64,000 bases of DNA. Source: an uncultured Verrucomicrobiota bacterium. GTDB taxonomy: Bacteria; Verrucomicrobiota; Verrucomicrobiia; Opitutales; Opitutaceae. Positions 37,880-50,140 of this stretch are shown here, in pieces. The stretch is from contig CAIQAB010000002.1 of NCBI GenBank assembly GCA_903869675.1, forward strand, positions 175,542 through 239,541, given 5' to 3'. How positions within the stretch are numbered: position 1 is the stretch's first letter; each line of letters opens with the position of its first letter. A program made the position numbers and the translations under genes. The notes beneath the pieces are model-generated. The model had not been told where the DNA came from, made no database searches, and saw only the letters and a list, made by a program, of their open reading frames with translations.

Positions 37880-38632
37880 ATGTCCCTCGACCCCCTGCTA
37901 AATCTCTCCCACCAGCTCGGTCGCGAAGAGCGTCGCCTCGCCATTCTCGGCGAAGGCAACACGTCCATGCGCCACGACGCGGATACGTTCACGGTAAAAG
38001 CCTCCGGTTCCAACCTGGCCACCCTCGCCGCCGCCGGCACCGCCACCTGCCGCTTTGATAAACTCCTGCCCTTGCTCGCGGCCGAAGCGATGAGCGACGT
38101 CGCCGTGGACGAAGCCCTCTTCGCCGCCCGCATTTCGACCGAGATGAAAAAACCATCGGTCGAGGCCCTCTTCCACGCCTACCTGCTCACCTTGCCGGGC
38201 GTGAACTTTGTCGGTCACACCCATCCGATCGCGGTGAATGCCCTGCTGTGCTCGCGCCACGCCGCCACCTTCGCCACCCGCCGCCTGTTCCCCGACGAAA
38301 TCGTGTGCTGCGGGGTCGAGAGTGTGATGGTGCCTTACACCGACCCCGGCCTGAAGCTTTCCCAAGCCATCAAGTCCGCCGTCGAGGCCTATATCTTGCG
38401 ACTCGCCCGCCCGCCCCGCGTCATCTTGCTGGAGAACCACGGCCTGATCGCGCTCGGCGCCAGCCCCGAGGCCGTGCTCGCCGCCACCCTGATGGCGGTA
38501 AAGGCAGCCGAGATCTTCGTCGGCGCCGCCGCCGCCTCAGGAGGCGAACCGCGTTTTCTCACCGCGGCACAGGTGGAGCGCATCGCCGGTCGGCCCGACG
38601 AGCACTACCGGCAAAAGGCCCTCGGGCTCTGA
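37880..38632 (+). CDS. class II aldolase/adducin family protein (fuculose/rhamnulose-phosphate aldolase-like)
   Basis: A 250-residue zinc aldolase-like protein. Zinc ligands are H113 and H115 (VGHTHPIA) and H187 (ENHGLIAL), with a catalytic glutamate candidate E96 (KPSVEALFHAYL). N27-T-S and A41-S-G-S (LGEGNTSMR, VKASGSNL) fit the phosphate-binding loops. The family splits ketose 1-phosphates such as L-fuculose-1-phosphate into dihydroxyacetone phosphate and an aldehyde, and also includes epimerases and decarboxylases. With the isomerase just upstream, a deoxysugar route is likely. The missing kinase would have to be encoded elsewhere. Confidence 0.82.
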   Translation: MSLDPLLNLSHQLGREERRLAILGEGNTSMRHDADTFTVKASGSNLATLAAAGTATCRFDKLLPLLAAEAMSDVAVDEALFAARISTEMKKPSVEALFHAYLLTLPGVNFVGHTHPIAVNALLCSRHAATFATRRLFPDEIVCCGVESVMVPYTDPGLKLSQAIKSAVEAYILRLARPPRVILLENHGLIALGASPEAVLAATLMAVKAAEIFVGAAAASGGEPRFLTAAQVERIAGRPDEHYRQKALGL

Positions 38633-38647
38633 AGCCAGAGCCGGGGG

Positions 38648-41600
38648 ATGGCTAACTCTAGCCGCGGCGCCCCATTGCCTTTGCCTTTCGCGGCTGAGTG
38701 GACTCTCTCTGCGCCTTTCGTGTCCGCCCAGGCCTCCGCACACCCACTCCCCTCGCCCACCCGTGAAAAACACAGCGGCGTATGCCCCGCCGCGCGCGGG
38801 GCCGTGCTGGCCGGCCTGCTCCACCGCAGCCCGGCCCCCGTCTGGCTGATCGTGGCCGATACGCTCCGCGCCGCCGAACAACTCGCCGAAGACACCGCCC
38901 TTTTTTATCCGGCCCTGTCCAGCGCCACGGTCGCCCCCCCATCCGGCGCTGCGCTCGACGGTCTGGTGCTGCCCGAATCGCTGGCTGATTCCCGTGACAT
39001 GGCCGAGGCCTTTGCCGCCTCGGCTGATCGCCAGGCTGTGCTCTCCCGCCTGCGTGCCACCCGCCAACTCACGAGCCTCCCGTCAGGCGCCGCGCCCCTG
39101 GTGGTGTTTACCACCCCCGCCGCCCTGCTCCAGCGGGTGCCCGCCCTCGAGGCCTACGCCGCCACCGAACTCACCTTGCGCCGTGGTGAAACCCATCCCT
39201 TCGCCGCGCTCGTCGAAAAACTCCGAGCCCTCGACTATGACGCCGAGGCGGTGTGCGAAGCCCCCGGCACCTATGCCGTGCGCGGCGGCATCATCGATCT
39301 TTACCCCATCAACGCCACCCAACCCTGCCGCCTCGATTTCTTCGGCGACGAGCTGGAGGAGATCCGCCTGCTCGACGCCGTCACCCAGCGCTCCGGCGAC
39401 GCGCTCGACAGCCTCACCCTCGCCGCGTCGCCCCGCCTCAGCCTCGCGCCCTCATTGACCGGCCTCGCCCCCTACCTCAGCCCGGCGACCCGCCTCGTCC
39501 TGATCGAACCCGCCAGGCTCGATGCGACCTTCAGCCTCCTCGCCCGGGAAAACCAGAGCCCCGCCGCCAGTCTCGCGCCACTCCTGGGCCGTGTCGCCGC
39601 GCTCGAAGGCATCGCCGACCTCGACGAGGCGGCCGCCCTGTTCGACAGCGCGTCCATGTCCATGAGCGAGACGACTTGGGACACCGAGAGCCTCGCCCAT
39701 CACCGTCGCTACCCGTCCGATGATCTCATCGCCCAAGACCGCCTCGCCGCCGAGGAGGCCTCCCGGCGCGATTTCCTCGACCGCCTCGCCACCTGGGCCC
39801 GTGACGGCGCCGCGCTCGCCATCATCACGCCCCGCGAGTCCGAGGAAAAACGCATCCGCGAAATCCTCGAAGCCTATCCGGCCGCGAAAAAGCTCCGGCC
39901 CGTTTTCCTGAGCGGACAAGCCAATGAGGGCTTCCGCCTCACAGCCCGTCCCGGCGCGGCGCTCACCCTCGCTGCAGCCGGACCCGCCGGGCGCAGGCGC
40001 GCCGCCGCCGGCCCCGCCCCGGCCCTCATCGTGGTCACGGAGACCGAGCTCTTCGGCCGCCACCGCGCGCGCCGGGCCACCGCCTCGCGCCGGGCCACCG
40101 TGCACCGGGCCCAAGTGGACCAGTTGCTGGATTTCGCCGAACTGGCGGAGGGGGACTTCGTGGTGCACCTCCAGCACGGCGTGGCGCTGTTTCGCGGCAT
40201 CACCAAACTCGATACCCGCGACGGTCCGCGCGAGGTGATCTCGCTCGAATTCGACGACCGAGTGACCCTGCACGTGCCGTTGCCCGAAGCCCACCTCGTG
40301 AGCCGCTATGTCGGGCTCTCCAAGGTCCGCCCTCAGCTCGGCCGCATCGGCTCCGACCGCTGGCAAAAAACCCGCGCCCAGGCCGAGCGCGCCACCGTGG
40401 ACCTCGCCGCCGAGTTGCTCCGCATCCAGGCCGCCCGCGACGCCCAGCCCGGCGTAGCCATCGCGCCGGACAATGACTGGCAGCGCGAGTTTGAGGGAGC
40501 CTTCCCCTTTGCCGAGACACCCGACCAGCTGAAGGCCATCACCGCCACCAAGACCGATCAGGAGCGGGCCCGCCCGATGGACCGGCTCGTGTGCGGTGAC
40601 GTCGGCTTCGGCAAGACCGAGGTCGCCATCCGCGCCGCGTTTAAAGCCGTCCAGTCCGGCAAGCAGGTGGCGATCCTCGTCCCCACCACCATCCTCGCCC
40701 AGCAACACCTCAACACCTTCCGCGAACGCATGGCCGGCTACCCGATCGCGGTGGAAATGTTGTCCCGCTTCCGCACCCGCACCGAGGCCGCCCGCATCAT
40801 CGCCGCCACCGGCACCGGCCAGGTGGACATCCTCATCGGCACCCACCGGTTGCTGAACAAGGACATCTCCTTCAAGGACCTCGGCCTGGTCGTGATCGAC
40901 GAGGAACAACGCTTCGGCGTGAAGCACAAGGAACGCCTCAAAGCCCTGCGGGTATCGGTGGACGTGTTATCCATGTCCGCCACACCCATCCCGCGCACCC
41001 TCTACATGGCCATGACCGGCGCTCGCGACATGTCGGTGATCGAGACCCCGCCGACCAACCGCCACCCGATCCAGACCATCGTGAAAACCTACGATGAACA
41101 ACTGGTGGTGGAGGCCATCCGCCATGAGCTGCGCCGCGGAGGACAGGTATTTTACCTGCACAACCGCGTGCAGACCATCGCCCACGTCGCCGCCCGCCTG
41201 CGCGAGTTGCTGCCCGAGGTGGATATCGGAGTCGGCCACGGCCAGATGGACGAGCACGAGCTGGAGGAAATGATGACGGCCTTTGTAGCCGGCCGCCACC
41301 AGGTCCTCGTCTGCACGACGATCATCGAGACCGGCCTCGATATCCCCAACTGCAACACGATCATCATCGAGGGTGCGGACCGCTTCGGTCTTTCCCAACT
41401 TTACCAGCTGCGCGGGCGCGTCGGCCGCTTCAAGCATCAGGCCTACGCCTACCTGCTGCTTCATCGCCATAGCCGGCTGGTGGATATCGCGCGCGAACGC
41501 CTCAACGCCCTGCGCACGCACAACCAGCTAGGGGCCGGCTTCCGCATCGCCATGCGCGATCTGGAACTGCGCGGCGCCGGCAACCTGCTCGGCTCGGAGC

Positions 41601-42226
41601 AATCCGGGCACATCGTCGGCGTGGGCTTTGAACTCTACTGCCAGCTCCTGCGCCAGTCCGTCGCCCGCCTAAAAGGCGATAAACAGGCGGCCGCGATCCG
41701 CGCCACGGTGAAGCTCGATTTCGTCTTCGTCGGCGAGGGCGAGTCCGCCCCCCGGACTACTACCGGCCAGACGGCGGGCATCGCCACCAGCTACCAAGCC
41801 ATCAAGGCCGCCCACGACGAGGCGGACGGCGCCGCACCGGTGGCCCGCATCCAGGCCCGCCTGCCCGTGGGCTATATCGGCGAGACCCGTCTGCGTCTCG
41901 ATTTCTACCGCCGCCTCGCCCTCGCAGGCTCGCCCGGAGCGCTAAAGGAACTCGAGGCCGAGCTGACCGATCGTTTCGGCAAATTCAATTCCGAGGTCCG
42001 TGCCCTCCTCCACGTCACCGGCCTGCGGATCGCAGCCGAGCAAAAGGGCATCGTGAGCGTTGAGACCGACGGCGCGAAGCTGAAGCTCCTGCGGGCGGGC
42101 CCAGGTCGCCGGGACGACTATGTGCAGTTGAGCGGACGGTTCCCGCGGCTGACTGCGTCAAAACCGCTCGCCCGCCTGGGCGAGATTCTGGTCTACCTGC
42201 AAAACCTGCCCGCACCCGCCGGCTGA
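38648..42226 (+). CDS. mfd: transcription-repair coupling factor
   Basis: A 1192-residue Mfd, which removes stalled RNA polymerase at DNA lesions and recruits UvrA. The UvrB-like N-terminal module (~50-430) includes YAVRGGIIDLYPINATQPCRLDFFGD. The RNA-polymerase-interacting CarD-like domain follows (FVVHLQHGVALFRGI, ~500). Next is the RecG-like translocase with Walker A GDVGFGKT (650-657) and DEEQ box (751-754), then motifs VPTTILAQQH, SATPIPRTLYMAM and GRVGR. It ends in a TRCF domain (~1040-1160). The length is normal for the family. The start could lie a few codons downstream, since the first ~40 residues are poorly conserved. Confidence 0.95.
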   Translation: MANSSRGAPLPLPFAAEWTLSAPFVSAQASAHPLPSPTREKHSGVCPAARGAVLAGLLHRSPAPVWLIVADTLRAAEQLAEDTALFYPALSSATVAPPSGAALDGLVLPESLADSRDMAEAFAASADRQAVLSRLRATRQLTSLPSGAAPLVVFTTPAALLQRVPALEAYAATELTLRRGETHPFAALVEKLRALDYDAEAVCEAPGTYAVRGGIIDLYPINATQPCRLDFFGDELEEIRLLDAVTQRSGDALDSLTLAASPRLSLAPSLTGLAPYLSPATRLVLIEPARLDATFSLLARENQSPAASLAPLLGRVAALEGIADLDEAAALFDSASMSMSETTWDTESLAHHRRYPSDDLIAQDRLAAEEASRRDFLDRLATWARDGAALAIITPRESEEKRIREILEAYPAAKKLRPVFLSGQANEGFRLTARPGAALTLAAAGPAGRRRAAAGPAPALIVVTETELFGRHRARRATASRRATVHRAQVDQLLDFAELAEGDFVVHLQHGVALFRGITKLDTRDGPREVISLEFDDRVTLHVPLPEAHLVSRYVGLSKVRPQLGRIGSDRWQKTRAQAERATVDLAAELLRIQAARDAQPGVAIAPDNDWQREFEGAFPFAETPDQLKAITATKTDQERARPMDRLVCGDVGFGKTEVAIRAAFKAVQSGKQVAILVPTTILAQQHLNTFRERMAGYPIAVEMLSRFRTRTEAARIIAATGTGQVDILIGTHRLLNKDISFKDLGLVVIDEEQRFGVKHKERLKALRVSVDVLSMSATPIPRTLYMAMTGARDMSVIETPPTNRHPIQTIVKTYDEQLVVEAIRHELRRGGQVFYLHNRVQTIAHVAARLRELLPEVDIGVGHGQMDEHELEEMMTAFVAGRHQVLVCTTIIETGLDIPNCNTIIIEGADRFGLSQLYQLRGRVGRFKHQAYAYLLLHRHSRLVDIARERLNALRTHNQLGAGFRIAMRDLELRGAGNLLGSEQSGHIVGVGFELYCQLLRQSVARLKGDKQAAAIRATVKLDFVFVGEGESAPRTTTGQTAGIATSYQAIKAAHDEADGAAPVARIQARLPVGYIGETRLRLDFYRRLALAGSPGALKELEAELTDRFGKFNSEVRALLHVTGLRIAAEQKGIVSVETDGAKLKLLRAGPGRRDDYVQLSGRFPRLTASKPLARLGEILVYLQNLPAPAG

Positions 42227-42241
42227 TCCGGCGGGTGCGGG
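42209..42241. terminator. strong hairpin between convergent mfd and katG
   Basis: CCCGCACCCGCCGG and CCGGCGGGTGCGGG form a perfect 14-bp stem around a 5-base loop that includes the mfd stop codon. No T-run follows on either strand, so it may act as a bidirectional barrier or mRNA-end stabiliser rather than a classical terminator. Confidence 0.6.
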
Positions 42242-42251
42242 GCAACGAAGT

Positions 42252-44480
<2,229 letters not shown>

Positions 44481-44715
44481 TTATCGGTCTCGGGGTTTGG
44501 AATTGGGCGCTGTTGATTTGCGGAGAAACTTGGTTTTGGAAGTCGTTATGATAAGAGATGTCTACCGTAGCGCAAAAGGTCTTCGGCACTTTTAAGGTAA
44601 TTTCGCAAAAGTGCAGTGCAATGTTCGCGGTTGATTCACGCATCTTTAAACCACCGATTTTGCAAGGAACAGACGTCGACCCGACTCGGTCCTTTCGGCA
44701 GCCTAACACCCAGTC

Positions 44716-45501
44716 ATGCTCGTTCGCTACTTCCTCCTCCTTTTAATTGCCGTTACTCTTGTCTCAAAAACCCCTGCGGAACCGGTTGCCCCTCCGGCCG
44801 AAAGCACCCCGGAAGCACTGGCATTGGCACGCGGGCCCAACGGCGTTCGTTTCTTTCTGCCCGACAGCGCGGTGCCTATCCGGGCCGGCGTGCTTTTTGG
44901 TTCGGGCGACGGCGGCTGGTCTTACTGGGAGGAACGGGTTTGCCGCCACCTCTGCGCGCGAGGCTTCGCCATAGCTGGCATCGATTTTCGAGCCTACGCC
45001 GGAGAACCCTACACCGTCGAGCAACTGCGAGAGGACTATCGGCGCATCGCAGCCGAACTCCGGCGGCGAGCAAATCCGAAAGGCGTGGAATCGCTCGTCT
45101 ACGGAGGCTGGTCCATGGGAGCGGAGCAGGCGATACCGGCCGCCGCCCGGCGTGCAACGCGGCCGGCTGGCCTGCGGGGCTTTCTCATGGTCGCCCCGGG
45201 CGCCCGCGGACGCTACGGTCTCGAACTGCCGGACCAACTCGGCCTGGCGCCGCGGGGCGACGATACCTTTTCGCTCAAAGAACTGGCGCCCGCTTCAGCC
45301 GACCTGCGCTTCGCCGTCTTTCACGGGAGCCTAGACCTGGTCGATGACCTGGACTGGCAGAGGGATCTGGCTCTTGATTATCACCTCTGGACCGTGCCTC
45401 GAGTTTTCCACGATTTCGCCGGAGCAGGCGACGAATTTCTAACCGGCTTAGACGAAGCCATGAACTGGCTGCTGGACGCAGCTAAGGCCCCCCAGCCATG
45501 A
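44716..45501 (+). CDS. AcvB/VirJ-like alpha/beta hydrolase
   Basis: A 261-residue secreted or membrane-attached hydrolase. Residues 4-17 are hydrophobic (signal or anchor). The AcvB/VirJ motif SGDGGW is at 63-68. The nucleophile elbow is GWSMGAE (131-137) with S133 as probable nucleophile. Candidate acid and histidine partners lie near HGSLDLVDD and RVFHDFAGAGDEF. In Agrobacterium and Rhizobium, AcvB hydrolyses lysyl-phosphatidylglycerol and its gene is linked to lpiA. Here it overlaps the MprF/LpiA-like gene by four bases (ATGA), which supports the same role. Confidence 0.78.
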   Translation: MLVRYFLLLLIAVTLVSKTPAEPVAPPAESTPEALALARGPNGVRFFLPDSAVPIRAGVLFGSGDGGWSYWEERVCRHLCARGFAIAGIDFRAYAGEPYTVEQLREDYRRIAAELRRRANPKGVESLVYGGWSMGAEQAIPAAARRATRPAGLRGFLMVAPGARGRYGLELPDQLGLAPRGDDTFSLKELAPASADLRFAVFHGSLDLVDDLDWQRDLALDYHLWTVPRVFHDFAGAGDEFLTGLDEAMNWLLDAAKAPQP

Positions 45502-47174
45502 ACCCGCACTCCGCCCCCCGTGCCCGCGGGATGCCGCGCGCACTGGGCCTCATGGTGGCCGGCATGGGGCTGGCCCAGATAAGCGTCGCACTGTTTCCCG
45601 GCGAGGCCCGCTATCTTCAGGGCATCGAGCCATGGACTCCGTTTCACATTCATTTCGGTAGCCGGGCCCTTCTGCTCGCCGCGGGCGTTTCACTGCTCGC
45701 GCTCGGCCGGGGCATCGCGCGGCGTAAACGGGCCGCATGGTGGCTCGCGATCGGCGCTCTCGGCGCCGGCCCATTACTGCATCTCGGACTTGATTTTTCG
45801 TGGCGCGGGGCGCTCGCCTCGGCAGTGCCGCTAGTGCTGCTTTTAAAGGCGCGGCGGCTCTTCACGGCACGCTCCGACGCCGCGTCCCTACGCTTCGCCG
45901 GCGGGCTGGCGGCGGGCTCCGCCGGAGCCCTGCTGGCCTTCGGCTGGGTGGTGCTCGAGACCCACAGCATCGAACTCGAGGGCAAACACAACAATATCGC
46001 GCGGATACAAGCGGTCGCAGAACTCGTTTTTCTGCAATCCAGCGATACCCTGGTAGCCAGGACTCCGCAGGCGCAAACCGCACTTTACGCCATCAGTTTC
46101 GCCGGGGCGGCGACCGTTCTACTCGTGATTCTGGCTGCGCTCCGCCCGGTGCTCGAAACGCCCCGGCCCACGGTGCGGGAGACCGAGCGGGCCCGGCGCA
46201 TCGCGCAAGCCGAGGGCCGCGACCCTCTGAATGAATTCGCGCTCGCGGACGACAAGCGGCTTTTTTTCACCCGCGACGGACGTTCATTCGTGGCCTACGC
46301 GCTATGGCGGAATTTTGCGCTGACGCTCGCAGATCCGATCGGGCCGGTCGAAGGCCGGCGGACCTCGATTCGGGAATTCATTGATTTCTGCGAAGCCCAG
46401 GACTGGGAACCGGTCTTCTACGAAACGCCCACTGAATCGACCGAAGACTACGCGGCGGAAGGCTTCACCGTCTTCAAAATCGGAGAGTGTGCGGTCATTT
46501 CTTTACCGGAATTCAGCCTTGCCGGGAAAAAGTATCAGGACCTCAGGACGGCCCGAAGCCGCGCCGGGCGGGAAGGCCTGACTCTGCACTGGCTGACGCC
46601 GGGCATACCGCCGGAACCTGCCTTGGCGGCTGAATTGCGCGCCGTCTCGGATGGCTGGCTGGCACGTAAACGTGGAGGCGAAATGGCCTTCGACTTGGGC
46701 GCTTTTTCGGAGGAGGAAATTATCGCGCGAGGCGCGGCGGTGGCGACGGGCGCCGGCGGGCGGGTCGAAGCCTTTGCGACCTGGCTGCCCTACCGCTCCG
46801 GCGCCGGTCGCTGCCTCGATCTCATGCGCTCCCGACCGGAGGTGCCCGGCGCGATGGATTTTGTAATCGTCGAATCCCTGCTCGCCTTCCAGGCGCAGGG
46901 GCTGGCCGAGGCGAGCCTGGCAAACGCGCCGCTGGCCAACATCCGCCCGGCCTCGGCCGGCGACTCCCGCCACGAGCGCGCCGTGCGGTATGTATATGAA
47001 AACTTCAACCGTATCTACGGCTACAAGAACCTCTTCCACTTCAAAAAAAAATACCACCCGCGCTGGAGCGGCAGGCACCTCGCCTACCGCCACCGTGCAG
47101 ACCTTCCTTTCATCGCCTGCGCCATAGTCGCGATCCACAGCCCGGGCGGATTGTGGCGTATCCTGCGATCCTGA
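45498..47174 (+). CDS. phosphatidylglycerol lysyltransferase-like protein (LpiA/MprF C-terminal domain, DUF2156)
   Basis: A 558-residue inner-membrane protein. The N-terminal ~215 residues contain about five to six hydrophobic segments. The C-terminal ~330 residues match the DUF2156 GNAT-like catalytic domain that moves lysine (or alanine) from tRNA to phosphatidylglycerol: RFFTRDGRSFVAYA-like start (LFFTRDGRSFVAY), LTLADPIGPVEGR, then YQDLRTARSRAGREGL, and the ending NRIYGYKNLFHFKKKYHPRW. It has fewer membrane segments than full MprF, so flippase function is doubtful. It is translationally coupled to the AcvB-like hydrolase gene, giving a synthesis/hydrolysis pair for cationic lipids. Confidence 0.85.
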   Translation: MNPHSAPRARGMPRALGLMVAGMGLAQISVALFPGEARYLQGIEPWTPFHIHFGSRALLLAAGVSLLALGRGIARRKRAAWWLAIGALGAGPLLHLGLDFSWRGALASAVPLVLLLKARRLFTARSDAASLRFAGGLAAGSAGALLAFGWVVLETHSIELEGKHNNIARIQAVAELVFLQSSDTLVARTPQAQTALYAISFAGAATVLLVILAALRPVLETPRPTVRETERARRIAQAEGRDPLNEFALADDKRLFFTRDGRSFVAYALWRNFALTLADPIGPVEGRRTSIREFIDFCEAQDWEPVFYETPTESTEDYAAEGFTVFKIGECAVISLPEFSLAGKKYQDLRTARSRAGREGLTLHWLTPGIPPEPALAAELRAVSDGWLARKRGGEMAFDLGAFSEEEIIARGAAVATGAGGRVEAFATWLPYRSGAGRCLDLMRSRPEVPGAMDFVIVESLLAFQAQGLAEASLANAPLANIRPASAGDSRHERAVRYVYENFNRIYGYKNLFHFKKKYHPRWSGRHLAYRHRADLPFIACAIVAIHSPGGLWRILRS

Positions 47175-47186
47175 GCGGATACGTCG

Positions 47187-48275
47187 TCAGATGCCCTGGC
47201 CGGGGTCGGCGACGGCCGGAGTCGCGTCCTCGGTGGCGACATCCCGCTCGGTGAACGCACCGGCAGGGAAAAGCCGGATGTGACGGAAAACCACCCAAGC
47301 CTGGTCGCCAGCGACCAGATTCAGCTCGGCCAGACGCACCCGCGAAAGCTCGGCATCAATGGCGTCGCCATTGTCCTCGCGCACCAGCGCCACCCGGCCG
47401 GTGTTGCCGGCGGAAAACACGTGCTGCACGTGCACGCGCACGCCGTGCTCACCGTGGTAATCGCGCAGGATGTCCACATCATGCGGGCGGACGTAGAGCA
47501 CGTCCGAGCCGGCGCCGGGCAGCGGATGGGCTTTGGTGGCGAAGCGGTTCACGTTGCCCAAAAACTCGATCACGAACGGGGAGGCCGGGCGGTCATAAAC
47601 TTCCTGCGGGGTGCCAACCTGCTCGATTTTGGCGTTGTTCATGACGATAACCTCGTCGGCGAGTTCGAGGGCCTCCTCTTGGTCATGAGTGACAAAAAGC
47701 GTGGTAACACCGATCTCACGCTGAAAGTGGCGCAGCCAGCGGCGGAGTTCCTTGCGCACGCGGGCGTCGAGCGCACCGAAGGGTTCGTCGAGGAGAAGCA
47801 CCTTGGGCTGGACGGCGAGGGCGCGGGCGAGGGCGATGCGCTGCCGCTGGCCACCGGAGAGCTGGGCGGGGTAGCGCGCGCCGAGGTCATCGAGTTGGAT
47901 GAGCTTGAGTAACTCCTTCACCCGGGCGTCGATCGCGGCACGGTCGGGTCGCTCGCGCCGGGGGCGGACAGTCAGACCGAAGGCGATATTTTCCGCCACC
48001 GTCATGTGCTTGAACAAGGCGTAGTGCTGGAACACGAAGCCGACGCCGCGCTTGCCGGCGGGGACGTCGGTAACGTCCGAGCCATGGAAATCGATGCGCC
48101 CGGAGCCTGTGTCGGCGAATTCGAGGCCGGCGATGATGCGCAGCAGCGTGGTCTTGCCCGAGCCGGAGGGGCCGAGCAGGGCGACAAGCTTGCCGGTGGG
48201 GATCTCCAGACTGACGTCGGCGAGGGCGGTATAGGCGCCAAAGGTCTTGGTGAGATTGCGGGCGAGGATGCTCAT
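47187..48275 (-). CDS. cysA: sulfate/thiosulfate ABC transporter ATP-binding protein
   Basis: A 362-residue CysA. Walker A is GPSGSGKT (35-42), signature LSGGQ (139-143), Walker B LLLDEP (160-165), and the switch histidine is in [12 protein letters not shown]. The C-terminal ~110 residues form the TOBE-type regulatory domain ([11 protein letters not shown]). It energises the CysT/CysW permease pair encoded upstream on the same strand. It ends the sulfate-uptake gene run and is convergent with the lpiA-like gene. Confidence 0.93.
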   Translation of the reverse strand: MSILARNLTKTFGAYTALADVSLEIPTGKLVALLGPSGSGKTTLLRIIAGLEFADTGSGRIDFHGSDVTDVPAGKRGVGFVFQHYALFKHMTVAENIAFGLTVRPRRERPDRAAIDARVKELLKLIQLDDLGARYPAQLSGGQRQRIALARALAVQPKVLLLDEPFGALDARVRKELRRWLRHFQREIGVTTLFVTHDQEEALELADEVIVMNNAKIEQVGTPQEVYDRPASPFVIEFLGNVNRFATKAHPLPGAGSDVLYVRPHDVDILRDYHGEHGVRVHVQHVFSAGNTGRVALVREDNGDAIDAELSRVRLAELNLVAGDQAWVVFRHIRLFPAGAFTERDVATEDATPAVADPGQGI

Positions 48276-48321
48276 GGGGAACGTGGCGAGTAGGCAGCGG
48301 GACGGAATCGCAGCGGCGGAT

Positions 48322-49236
48322 TTAGGCGTGGCGGCGGGCGTGGGCCCACTCGACGAGGGACTTCAGGACGAGGGTGACGAGAGCGAGCAGGGCCAGAATG
48401 GAAGCGGCGGCAAAGGCACCGACGAACTGGTATTCGTTGTAGAGGATCTCAACGTGCAAAGGGAGCGTGTTGGTTTCTCCGCGAATATGGCCGGAAACGA
48501 CGGATACGGCGCCAAATTCGCCCATGGCGCGGGCGTTGCAGAGAATGACGCCGTAGAACAGGCCCCACTTGATATTGGGCAGGGTCACTTTCCGGAAAGT
48601 CTGCCAGCCGCTGGCCCCGAGGGTGATGGCGGCATATTCCTCGTCGTTGCCCTGAGTCTGCATGAGCGGGATCAGCTCGCGGGCGATGAAGGGGAACGTC
48701 ACGAACGTGGTCGCGAGCACGATGCCGGGCACGGCGAAGATGATTTTGAAGTCCTGCTCGATCAGCCAGGCTTGGAGTCCGGGCAACCAGGGATGCTCGG
48801 CGGCGAGGTAGTGGCCATACCAGCCCTGCGCGCCGAACAGCAGCACGTAGATGAGGCCGGAGATGACGGGCGAAACCGCGAAGGGCAGGTCGATGAGGGT
48901 GATGAGAAGGCTTTTGCCTGGAAAGGTAAACTTCGCGATGCACCAGGCGGCGGCCACGCCGAAAACGAGATTGGCAGGGACCGCCAAGCCAGCGGTGAAG
49001 AGGGTGAGCTTCAACGCGTGCAGGCCATCGGGGTCGTTGAGGGCGGCGAAATACGCGCCGAGCCCCCGGCGGAGGGCCTCGGTAAACACCGCGACCAATG
49101 GCAACACGAGGAAGAGGGCGAGGAACCCGAGCGCAATGGCGGTGAGGGTATAGCGTAGCCAAGGCGCATCGCGGGTGGCGAGCGGACGGGCGGTTAGGCC
49201 GGAGGAGCGGGAAAGGGAGGAGACGGCGGAGGCCAA
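48322..49236 (-). CDS. cysW: sulfate ABC transporter permease CysW
   Basis: A 304-residue permease with about six membrane segments. The start is a TTG at 49236, with no ATG before the first membrane helix. Close CysW markers include [26 protein letters not shown], the [17 protein letters not shown] helix and the EAA region [43 protein letters not shown] is also highly characteristic. It forms the membrane channel with CysT. Confidence 0.92.
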   Translation of the reverse strand: MASAVSSLSRSSGLTARPLATRDAPWLRYTLTAIALGFLALFLVLPLVAVFTEALRRGLGAYFAALNDPDGLHALKLTLFTAGLAVPANLVFGVAAAWCIAKFTFPGKSLLITLIDLPFAVSPVISGLIYVLLFGAQGWYGHYLAAEHPWLPGLQAWLIEQDFKIIFAVPGIVLATTFVTFPFIARELIPLMQTQGNDEEYAAITLGASGWQTFRKVTLPNIKWGLFYGVILCNARAMGEFGAVSVVSGHIRGETNTLPLHVEILYNEYQFVGAFAAASILALLALVTLVLKSLVEWAHARRHA

Positions 49237-49285
49237 GGAAAGTTTAAGCTGGAAGTTGAAGTGGAAGCGGCGGGCAGGTGGTGCG

Positions 49286-50113
49286 CTAGACGGCGTGGTG
49301 GCGGCGGCTCCATTTCTGGAGCAAATTAATCACCAGGAGCATCAGGAAGGAGGCGCCGAGCATCACCACGGCAATGGCGGTGGCGCCGGCATAGTCGTAT
49401 TGCTCCAGCTTGGTGATTATGAGCAGGGGGGTGATCTCGGTGCGCATAGGCATATTGCCCGAGATAAACACAACCGAGCCGTATTCGCCGAGGGCACGGG
49501 CGAAGGCCATCGCAAAACCAGTCAGCAGGGCGGGCACGAGCTGGGGGAAAATTACCCGCCGCAGGGTTTGCCAGCGGTTGGCGCCGAGGCTGGCGGAGGC
49601 CTCCTCGAACTCGGGCTCCAATTCCTCGATGATAGGCTGGAGGGTGCGCACCACGAAAGGCAGCCCGATGAAGGTGAGCGCGATGAAGATGCCGATCTCG
49701 GTGAACGCGATCTTGACGCCATACGGCGCCACCAGCGCGCCGATCCAGCCATTGGGGGCATAGAGGGCGGTCAAGGCGATGCCGGCGACAGCAGTCGGTA
49801 GCGCGAAAGGCAGATCGACGAGGGCATCCACGATACGACGCCCCGGAAAGGGATAACGCACGAGCACCCAGGCGACGATGAGGCCGAAGACGCAGTTGAC
49901 CGACGCGGCCGCGAGAGAGGCGAGGAAACTGATACGGTAGGAGGCGACTACCCGCGGGCTGGCGACAGCGGTCCAGAAACCGTCCCACGACATCCCGAGC
50001 GTTTTGATAAACGCGGCCGAAAGCGGCAGCAGCACGATCAGGCTCAGGTAGGTGAGCGTGAGACCGAGCGACAATCCGAAGCCGGGTATGACGGAGCGGT
50101 GGGAGCGGGACAT
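49286..50113 (-). CDS. cysT: sulfate ABC transporter permease CysT (CysU)
   Basis: A 275-residue permease with about six hydrophobic segments. Diagnostic stretches are [19 protein letters not shown], the EAA-type loop [21 protein letters not shown] and [18 protein letters not shown]. It pairs with CysW, whose gene starts 49 bases downstream. Upstream is an unexpected M14-like peptidase gene, 27 bases away. Confidence 0.93.
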   Translation of the reverse strand: MSRSHRSVIPGFGLSLGLTLTYLSLIVLLPLSAAFIKTLGMSWDGFWTAVASPRVVASYRISFLASLAAASVNCVFGLIVAWVLVRYPFPGRRIVDALVDLPFALPTAVAGIALTALYAPNGWIGALVAPYGVKIAFTEIGIFIALTFIGLPFVVRTLQPIIEELEPEFEEASASLGANRWQTLRRVIFPQLVPALLTGFAMAFARALGEYGSVVFISGNMPMRTEITPLLIITKLEQYDYAGATAIAVVMLGASFLMLLVINLLQKWSRRHHAV

Positions 50114-50140
50114 GAGGGCAGGGAACGAGGAGTCGTGGGC

